NCBI GenBank assembly: GCA_900553145.1
Contig: USCL01000104.1
Coordinates: forward strand, 1 to 11,647
Length of the DNA stretch: 11,647 nt
Source of the DNA: an uncultured Desulfovibrio sp.
GTDB taxonomy: Bacteria > Desulfobacterota > Desulfovibrionia > Desulfovibrionales > Desulfovibrionaceae
Direction of reading: 5' to 3'
In this document: positions 6,982 through 11,647 of the stretch, in pieces
Numbering within the stretch: position 1 is the stretch's first letter
Layout of the letters: the number at the start of each line of letters is the position of its first letter
Notes under the pieces: generated by a model
What the model was told of the DNA's origin: nothing
What the model saw: the letters and a program-made list of their open reading frames with translations, nothing else
Databases searched by the model: none
Translations under genes and position numbers: made by a program

Positions 6982-7015
6982 GGCGTATCCGCACCCCGCA
7001 AGGCGCGGATACGCC
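6982..7015 (-). promoter_or_regulatory. Intercistronic stem-loop between binding protein and ATPase
   Basis: GGCGTATCCGC and GCGGATACGCC form a perfect 11-bp stem (6982-6992 with 7005-7015) around a 12-nt loop, starting 12 nt after the binding-protein stop codon. On the minus strand the tail is TTCTCC, a poor T tract, so it should act as a leaky terminator or as a 3' stabiliser of the binding-protein mRNA. This arrangement is known in other binding-protein operons. Here the function is inferred. Confidence 0.65.
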
Positions 7016-7027
7016 GCAAAAAACGCG

Positions 7028-8227
7028 TTACTTAATGTTCAGATACTTTTCAGGCACCTTGATGTCGGTGGTCTTCTGGTACCCAAGGCCGAACATGTAG
7101 AGATCCTGATAGACGAGCACGTGGTTCTTCTTTTCCACGCCGGTCTGCACGTCGCGGTAGAAACCGCCGTTCCAGGTGGAACCGGGGGTAGCGGCATTGT
7201 AGGCGTCAAAGAGATCGTTGATCTTGAACTTGCGGCGGAAGTTCTTGGCGTCCACGCCGGATTCCACGAGCTTCTTGCCGAGTTCCCCAAGAGCCAGGGA
7301 GTTGGTGAAGCCGTAGGAGTACGTCCATGTCCCCATGCGCTTGGCGCCGCCCTTGGCGGCGACGGCTTCTTCCACGCGCTTCAGGATGGCGGGGAAGTTG
7401 CCGGACACATCGGCGAGATCAATGCCGAGCGCGCCGGGATAGCCCATCAGCGGGGACGGCAGGTCGGCTTCGAGGAAGTAGCCGGTGCCTTCGGCGATAC
7501 GCTTCAGGAGGGGCTCGGTGTGCGCGTCGTTGGTGCAGAAATAGGCGGTCTTGGGGCCGTACTTTGCAGCCCAGGCGGGAACCTTTTCCAGAATGAACTG
7601 CTGCGCGCCGGCCACGCCCACGTCGCTGGTCGGGTCGGGGGCGGTTTCAAAGTGGAAGTTGATGCCGAGATCCTTACAGGCCGCTTCCATGATGTTGCGG
7701 CGGCGGGAAAGCAGCTCGTAGCTCATATGACGGGGGAAGGAAATGTGAACGAAATCGGTCACGCCGAGTTTCTTGGCCGCGGCAATGATGAGGTAGCCGC
7801 GGGCAACGTTGTCGGCATTGATGGCGAGATCCGCGGCCGATTCGATGACGCCTGGGTCTTCATGCGCTTCGCCGGCGAAGAGCAGGATGTCGGGACGGGC
7901 TTCACGGATGCGGCGGAAGGCTTCCGTCGTGCCGGGGATGGCCTGGTTCACGATGACGACTTTCATGAGCGGGTCGTCCGCAAGGGACGCGATCTGGGAA
8001 ATGGTGGTTTCCATTTCGGTCATGAAGTTGTCGGGATAGGTGAGGTTCTTGACCATGCCGCCGTGGGCCACATCGCCATACTTGGCGATCAGGGCCTCGG
8101 CACCGCGCAGATCGTCTTCAGACTGGGACACCGTGCCGGTGCATATGCCGATATGGAATTTCGCGGGGCCCGCGGCTTCAGCGCGCACGGCAAAGAGGAG
8201 CGCGCAAACGCCCATCAATACAGCCAA
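7028..8227 (-). CDS. DUF3798 family ABC substrate-binding protein
   Basis: The in-frame product (399 residues from TTG at 8227) fits the DUF3798 family: a periplasmic, BMP/PnrA-like two-domain binding protein. Landmarks are the first strand FHIGICTGTVSQSEDDLRGA (24-43), VVIVNQAIPGTTEAFRRI, ILLFAGEAHEDP, INADNVARGY and FVHISFPRHMSYELLSRRR. The N terminus is a signal peptide core (LMGVCALLFAVRAEA) with likely cleavage after AEA (residue 18). The TTG is not credible as the native start. The strong GGGAGGAAGAG and ATG (8240-8238) lie upstream but one base out of frame across an A7T5 run. Removing one base gives MKKFLAVLMG..., a perfect signal peptide and 403 residues. So this is a one-base frameshift, a slippage site or a sequencing error. 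The gene leads the importer operon; the ligand is unknown. Confidence 0.88.
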   Translation of the reverse strand: MAVLMGVCALLFAVRAEAAGPAKFHIGICTGTVSQSEDDLRGAEALIAKYGDVAHGGMVKNLTYPDNFMTEMETTISQIASLADDPLMKVVIVNQAIPGTTEAFRRIREARPDILLFAGEAHEDPGVIESAADLAINADNVARGYLIIAAAKKLGVTDFVHISFPRHMSYELLSRRRNIMEAACKDLGINFHFETAPDPTSDVGVAGAQQFILEKVPAWAAKYGPKTAYFCTNDAHTEPLLKRIAEGTGYFLEADLPSPLMGYPGALGIDLADVSGNFPAILKRVEEAVAAKGGAKRMGTWTYSYGFTNSLALGELGKKLVESGVDAKNFRRKFKINDLFDAYNAATPGSTWNGGFYRDVQTGVEKKNHVLVYQDLYMFGLGYQKTTDIKVPEKYLNIK

Positions 8228-8237
8228 AAATTTTTTT

Positions 8238-8251
8238 CATCTCTTCCTCCC
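8238..8251 (-). promoter_or_regulatory. Strong RBS and displaced ATG for the binding-protein gene
   Basis: On the minus strand GGGAGGAAGAG is followed directly by ATG AAA AAA ATT TTT. The Shine-Dalgarno core GGAGG (8246-8250) sits five bases before the ATG (8240-8238), an ideal spacing. Translation from this ATG enters the wrong frame after the homopolymer run, while the in-frame TTG at 8227 is 18 bases away from the core. This decides that the native start is at 8240 and that one base is in excess. Confidence 0.75.
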
Positions 8252-8275
8252 AAAGTAAAGTTGATAAAGGCATTG

Positions 8276-8379
8276 AGGCCATTACATAGGCTATTTATGT
8301 TTCTCACAAGGCATCAAGTCAAGAAAAACAATCTGTTTTCGCCTTGGTTCATGTCACCGATAGGCCATAACAAGGCTAT
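8276..8379 (-). repeat. Two copies of a paired ATAGCCT / ATGGCCT direct repeat
   Basis: Reading the minus strand, ATAGCCT (8379-8373) and ATGGCCT (8368-8362) lie 11 bp apart upstream of the -35. The same order, ATAGCCT (8294-8288) then ATGGCCT (8282-8276), recurs 12 bp apart just downstream of the -10. The two pairs are about 86 bp apart, near eight helical turns. Direct repeats at one-turn spacing are typical binding sites of OmpR-type response regulators. A looping repressor would also fit. The regulator is not in the window. Confidence 0.45.
8294..8322 (-). promoter_or_regulatory. Sigma-70-type promoter of the ABC operon
   Basis: On the minus strand TTGACT (8322-8317) and CATAAA (8299-8294) are separated by 17 bp. 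The -35 matches five of six consensus bases and the -10 matches four. It would start transcription roughly 45 bp before the binding-protein ribosome binding site. It is flanked on both sides by paired ATAGCCT/ATGGCCT repeats, which suggests regulation. Confidence 0.5.
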
Positions 8380-8442
8380 AACGCTTATGATGACAGTGAA
8401 AAAAAGAAGCGGTTCTGACGTCCGTGAATTTCCGAAATCCCA

Positions 8443-8625
8443 GTGCGGCACCCTCTGAACCCCGTCGCCGTTGATTTTGCCGCATCACAGATTGCCGATG
8501 CGGCGGGACGGAACCGAAACACTATCTACAACTATCCTGACGGATTGCAGAAAAGGGAGGCTTGCCCGCTCTTACGGTTCCAAACCTCTTGCAAGCAATG
8601 CCGTGAGGGAGGCAAAACAGCCTAA
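8443..8625 (+). pseudogene. Possible IS1595-type transposase fragment
   Basis: The frame from 8443 reads RHPLNPVAVDFAASQIADAA followed by GRNRNTIYNY (ending at 8535). This resembles the helix-turn-helix of IS1595-family transposases, where a P-x-x-V segment is followed by an ASQIA...G(x)NRNT(I/V)YNYF element. After NY the expected Phe and following residues (TDCRKGRL) appear only if one base is added, so a frameshift is likely at about 8536. The catalytic domain and the N-terminal zinc ribbon are missing, and no flanking inverted repeats could be paired. The identification rests on one short motif and could be wrong; another HTH protein is the main alternative. Confidence 0.45.
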
Positions 8626-8754
8626 AAGCGTATCTCATAGGATTCATAAATCTTTTCCCTCAAAACTCACGAAGGCGGCTGGCTTTGCAAAAAGGCGCAT
8701 CGACGCCCTGCCTTCCGAAATTCGCTGAAAACAGGCCGTAAAACGGAAGCGACG

Positions 8755-8783
8755 TTTAATACACTACGTAATTTAACTATATT
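8755..8783 (+). promoter_or_regulatory. Possible promoter upstream of the TAXI receptor remnant
   Basis: TTTAAT (8755-8760) and TATATT (8778-8783) are separated by 17 bp; the -10 is good and the -35 poor. The -10 lies inside a 7-bp inverted repeat (TAATACA at 8757-8763, TGTATTA at 8785-8791) and a second 6-bp one (CTACGT at 8764-8769, ACGTAG at 8795-8800), which could be an operator. It is about 190 bp before the remnant's ATG. Confidence 0.3.
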
Positions 8784-8974
8784 ATGTATTATGGACGTAG
8801 GGAGTGACCGTGTTTCCAAGATACGTAATGAGGCTACCTGTGAGGATTCAGCGTACGAAGTGACGTATCCGGGGTATACCTTTTTCTCTGATGTAGATGT
8901 TGGCTTTTTTCTTGTGTTCTTTGTCACAACACTCCCATCGAAGACGGACAGCCCAAAAACCAAGGAACATTTCC

Positions 8975-9298
8975 ATGAAAAGAGGGTGGATCGGTATTCT
9001 GGCGCTATGTCTGTTTTCCTCTCTCTTGAGCGGCGGAAAAGCGGCTGACCATTGACGCTACCGGCACGTCTTCGCCTTTCTACGGTTACTTTGTGGCCGT
9101 CTTCATTAATGATAACATTCCTGATATGCGAGCAAATGTAACCGAAACCGGGGCACCTCAGACAATCTGAAGGGCGTGCAGCGTAGGCAGATCGATTTCG
9201 GGATGATCACCACAAATATCTTGAACCATCCTATTGCGGTAGGCACGCTTTTGAAGGGAAGTCAATTAAGTCAACACGATCGTGGGTACCCATTGTGA
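8975..9298 (+). pseudogene. TAXI family TRAP transporter solute receptor, truncated and frameshifted
   Basis: AAGGA eight bases before ATG at 8975 opens a typical signal peptide (MKRGWIGILALCLFSSLLSG, then GKAAD), but this frame stops at 9053-9055. The next frame from 9048 gives TIDATGTSSPFYGYFVAVFI and then RANVTETG. From 9152 a third frame gives GTSDNLKGVQRRQIDFGMIT. Joined, this is the N-terminal domain of a TAXI receptor: the G-T-x-S-x-x-Y-G start, the V-x-x-T-x-G-(T/S)-x-x-N-L motif, and the (Q/E)-I-D-F-G-x segment. The first shift is +1 at about 9047; the second fits loss of one G in a GGGG run near 9150. Only about a third of the usual length of roughly 320 residues is left, and no TRAP permease gene lies nearby. 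In life it would have bound a small carboxylate for a secondary importer; it is now a remnant. Confidence 0.75.
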
Positions 9299-9304
9299 CC
9301 TCTT

Positions 9305-9360
9305 TTTGATTTGTTACCGCTTGCAGTTGCCACACCGCAACACCTTGCTGACAAATCAAA
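9305..9360. repeat. 10-bp inverted-repeat element with nested hairpin
   Basis: TTTGATTTGT (9305-9314) and ACAAATCAAA (9351-9360) are perfect inverted copies enclosing 36 nt. An inner hairpin GTTGC/GCAAC (9326-9330 with 9337-9341) lies inside it. TTTT follows the right arm. It begins seven bases after the TAXI remnant's last reading frame ends, so it may mark the breakpoint that removed the rest of the gene, or it may be a small palindromic mobile element. Confidence 0.5.
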
Positions 9361-9423
9361 TTTTAATATCACTTTGAAGTGTTGAAAACATCACGCATGG
9401 TAGGAGGTTTTCTTTTTATACAA

Positions 9424-9462
9424 AAAACCGTCTCAGAAAAACTGAAACGGTTTTCTCTTTTT
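9424..9462. terminator. Bidirectional intrinsic terminator
   Basis: AAAACCGT (9424-9431) pairs with ACGGTTTT (9447-9454), and after one C/A mismatch TCAG (9433-9436) pairs with CTGA (9442-9445) around an AAAAA loop. The plus-strand tail is TTTTCTCTTTTTG; on the minus strand the arm ends GGTTTTTTG. It works on paper in both directions. It lies in the right place to have ended the TAXI transporter transcript, which suggests the middle of that locus was lost. Confidence 0.8.
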
Positions 9463-9890
9463 GTTATCGAGCTCTGAAGAGATACCCAACAACCCGCATA
9501 GCATAATGCTGTTAGTGGACGTATCTTTTGACACTAAAACGTGCTGATTTGAGAGTATATTTTCCTGAAGATGAACCTGCTCTCCATCATGCTCATAAAA
9601 GAGGGGCTCGGTATGCTGAATGCAAGCCATTTCCTGTGTCTCTGAGCATGACTACAGGGGTCGCATTGCAACAAAACCTCCCCATCGCTGCCCGAGAGGC
9701 ACGGATGCGTTGCTATTCCATAAGGGGTTCTTGTATGCGCATCAAACCGCACAGAAAAATACTTCGGTAGTCCGATATCCGGGTTTCCCCCGAAACTTCG
9801 CTTGGTTCCGGGCGTGAGATCCATGACGGCGTATACCGTATCATCTGCACGAGGGACCCGCCGGAAGGGAGGGCCTGTTCCCAAGGGAAA
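9463..9890. other. Gene-free stretch
   Basis: I find no gene here. Short open frames exist on both strands (9528-9770 plus, 9534-9884 minus), but they lack ribosome binding sites and recognisable motifs. The stretch lies downstream of the autotransporter terminator and of the bidirectional terminator, so it is insulated from both sides. Confidence 0.5.
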
Positions 9891-9917
9891 CCCGGCGCGG
9901 AGTTACTCCGCGCCGGG
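9880..9917 (-). terminator. Intrinsic terminator of the autotransporter gene
   Basis: CCCGGCGCGGAG (9891-9902) and CTCCGCGCCGGG (9906-9917) form a perfect 12-bp stem with a 3-nt loop, eight bases after the autotransporter stop codon. On the minus strand the stem is followed by TTTCCCTTGGG, a short T tract. Position and stem strength make a terminator very likely. Confidence 0.8.
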
Positions 9918-9925
9918 GCGAAGGT

Positions 9926-11647
9926 TTAGAAAGCGACACTCAGGGTTGCGAACACGCCGTTGCCCGTGCGGTGTTCCGAGGCCTGAATGTTGTAATTGAG
10001 GCCAAGGGAGATCGCGTCCTTCTTCAGCTCAATGCCGAACGAGCCGGAGAAGGTGACGTCGTCGACGACGGACGTATTGAGGGACGCGCCGCCGTCCACG
10101 CCGGGAACGTTCACCCGGTTGATGGCCTTGAGATCGCCGGACGCAGGAATGACGCTGACGTCCACGGCGGGCTTCAAGTTCCAACCATTCTCCAGTTCCC
10201 AGTTCTTGTCGAGGGTCACGCCGACGGGGAAGGTCCAGATGTCCAGACTATCCCTGCTGTTTTCGAACACGGTGCCACCGCTCTTGACATTGTGGCTGTC
10301 GACGACGAGGTTCATGTACCGCGCCCCGACATGAGGCACGATGTTCACTATGGACGTCTCAAGCATGTATTCCGCCCGCAAACCGGCCGAGATCGCGGAA
10401 CTGTTGAAATCCGCCTTCAACCGTTCCATCTGCATGCTTGCGGGCAGATCCTGCCTCAACTCATTGTCGTTCTGCGTGTAACCGACGTCGCCGTTCAGGG
10501 CAAAGGCGTTGCGCGCCCATCTGCCGTAGAGGTTGACGCCCCAGAAGGTGAAGTCGTTATGGGCGGAGTTGAAGTCGCCCTTGGAGCGCGCGGTGCCGCC
10601 CCCGGCGTTGATGGCCACGCCGTAGCGCAGCTCATTCTCTCCCATCACATGCGTGTAATCGGCCCCCAGCGCTCCGCCGCCGAAGTCACCGGTGTAGCCG
10701 GTATTGAAGTTGCCCGCGCCCATGCCGTGCACATTTTCGGACTGGAACAGCGGCAGGAACCATACGGTAAGCCCTTCGCGGAAATCTTCCGTATTCAGGG
10801 TCAACTCGTCGTCGTTCAGGCCTACGCTCACCCCGCGGTTACGCTGCATGAAAGCCGAGCCCATCCGGGAATCAAGCGCCGCCACAGCCGCGTCGGAGAC
10901 GCTCTTGGTCATGCCGTACGCCGCACCGACGGCGGAAAGGCGGGCCGCCCCTTCGATGGTCCGGGCGGATTCGCCCGCGTCACGGATATAACGTCTGTCC
11001 GTGGCCCTGGAAAGGAAACGGACGCTCGACTGAGGATGCTGCGTATCGAAGCCGGTCGCAGCCAGTCCGTCGAGCACGGCGCCAAACCCGCTGTCCAGAC
11101 CCGGCAGCACCCCGCTTGCTCCGGGAGCGTAGGTCGTGGCTTGCAGGGCCCCGGCTCCGGCGTTGTACGTGAGGCCGCTGAGATTGATGAGCAGGTTATT
11201 GGTCATCAGCCCGCCGTCCAGTTGCAGGGTCTGTCCATCGGCCACAGCCGTGCCGTTTTCCGACTGGATCACGCCGTTCGTGCCGATACCGCTCACCAAC
11301 GTGTATACGGTGCCGCTCTTGAGCCCGCTGTCCTGAGTCAGCCGGACGGCGGCCGTAGGCTCGATGAGCACCGAAGCCCCGGACGGAGCGACGGAAGCCG
11401 AACCTGCGTCGATGGCCACGAGGGAACCGCCGGGCTGGACCTTGTTCATGTCGGCCAGGAAGAGGCTGCTGCCGCGCAGGGCCAGAGCGTAGGGATCCTT
11501 GTTCGCATTCGTATCCCACACGCCCACATTGGGGGCCTTCTGGTACTTGTCCCCCACAAGGAGCTGTCCGCTTCCCGCCAGTGTCATCGGCGCGTTGACG
11601 AAGAGCGTCGAGCTTGCGGAGGCTCCGGAAGACGCGATCTGCGTGTC
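9926..11647 (-). CDS. Autotransporter, C-terminal part with outer membrane beta-barrel
   Basis: The frame is open to the window edge, so only the last 573 residues are seen and the start, signal peptide and most of the passenger are missing. Residues 1-175 are Ser/Gly/Ala/Thr-rich with short strand-like repeats (e.g. SLVAIDAGSASVAPSGASVL, 75-94; SGTVYTLVSGIGTNGVIQ, 111-128), typical of a beta-helix passenger end. A helical linker follows (about 226-262, SARTIEGAARLSAVGAAYGM onwards), which would sit in the barrel pore. The barrel spans about 291-573, from GLTVWFLPLFQSENVHGMG to a terminal aromatic, ATLSVAF, which is the usual BAM recognition signal. This matches a type Va autotransporter of the outer membrane. 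The passenger's function cannot be told; adhesion is common for the class. A strong terminator follows. Confidence 0.92.
   Translation of the reverse strand, partial: DTQIASSGASASSTLFVNAPMTLAGSGQLLVGDKYQKAPNVGVWDTNANKDPYALALRGSSLFLADMNKVQPGGSLVAIDAGSASVAPSGASVLIEPTAAVRLTQDSGLKSGTVYTLVSGIGTNGVIQSENGTAVADGQTLQLDGGLMTNNLLINLSGLTYNAGAGALQATTYAPGASGVLPGLDSGFGAVLDGLAATGFDTQHPQSSVRFLSRATDRRYIRDAGESARTIEGAARLSAVGAAYGMTKSVSDAAVAALDSRMGSAFMQRNRGVSVGLNDDELTLNTEDFREGLTVWFLPLFQSENVHGMGAGNFNTGYTGDFGGGALGADYTHVMGENELRYGVAINAGGGTARSKGDFNSAHNDFTFWGVNLYGRWARNAFALNGDVGYTQNDNELRQDLPASMQMERLKADFNSSAISAGLRAEYMLETSIVNIVPHVGARYMNLVVDSHNVKSGGTVFENSRDSLDIWTFPVGVTLDKNWELENGWNLKPAVDVSVIPASGDLKAINRVNVPGVDGGASLNTSVVDDVTFSGSFGIELKKDAISLGLNYNIQASEHRTGNGVFATLSVAF

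Larger units (their letters stand above)
8380..8970. other. AT-richer region with decayed sequences
   Basis: Between the operon control region and the TAXI receptor remnant I find only a possible transposase fragment (8443-8625) and a possible promoter (8755-8783). The open frames at 8471-8728 and 8791-9048 look like read-through of decayed sequence, not genes. The base composition shifts visibly towards A+T compared with the operon, consistent with an acquired or decaying segment. Confidence 0.45.

Noticed and set aside
6841..6994. A longer ATPase start at 6994 (51 extra residues)
   Set aside because: The extension overlaps the intercistronic hairpin, has no ribosome binding site, and adds residues not expected before the MEKEPLLRVEG domain start.
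5426..8458. A 1010-codon open frame on the plus strand
   Set aside because: It is antisense to the ATPase and binding-protein genes, which have clear motifs. Long shadow frames are expected opposite G+C-rich genes, and this one shows no recognisable domain and no ribosome binding site.
9534..9884. A 116-codon minus-strand frame downstream of the autotransporter
   Set aside because: It starts beyond the autotransporter terminator, has no ribosome binding site, and shows no recognisable features.
1..11647. CRISPR array, tRNA or rRNA genes
   Set aside because: No regularly spaced repeats, no GTTCRAATCC-type tRNA arm in a plausible cloverleaf, and no rRNA-like sequence were seen on either strand.

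Overview
The window looks like an accessory stretch of a G+C-rich Gram-negative anaerobe, most probably a Desulfovibrionaceae member of the Bilophila/Mailhella/Desulfovibrio type. The grounds are a DUF3798 substrate-binding protein operon ending in a DUF6672-like protein, a type V autotransporter, a TAXI-type TRAP receptor remnant and a possible IS1595-type transposase remnant. This assignment is inferred from gene content; no rRNA or tRNA is present to confirm it.

Layout. Positions 1-240 hold only stem-loops. A short minus-strand gene at 241-498 encodes a YjhX-family (UPF0386) protein of 85 residues with no YjhQ-type partner in the window. About 1.1 kb without a convincing gene follows (499-1629); it contains palindromes and a strong hairpin. 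A plus-strand gene at 1630-2136 encodes a four-helix membrane protein and is followed by a terminator-like hairpin. Positions 2137-2728 form a convergent intergenic region rich in stem-loops.

The core is a minus-strand five-gene operon at 8240 down to 2729: DUF3798 periplasmic binding protein, tandem-NBD ATPase, two BPD_transp_2-type permeases, and a small membrane-anchored DUF6672-like protein. The last four genes overlap by ATGA (5240-5243, 4200-4203, 3094-3097), so their translation is probably coupled. The binding-protein gene is separated from the ATPase by an intercistronic hairpin, a common way to give the binding protein higher expression. Together these genes should make one high-affinity importer of unknown substrate. 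Two oddities concern the first gene. Its ribosome binding site and natural ATG are out of frame with the rest by one base in an A7T5 run. Its promoter region carries two copies of a paired ATAGCCT/ATGGCCT repeat.

Upstream of the operon (8443-9460) is an AT-richer, decayed region: a possible IS1595-like transposase fragment, the frameshifted N-terminal third of a TAXI TRAP-transporter receptor, a 10-bp inverted-repeat element and a bidirectional terminator. After a gene-free stretch, the window ends in the C-terminal 573 residues of an autotransporter on the minus strand (9926 to beyond 11647), with its own strong terminator hairpin.
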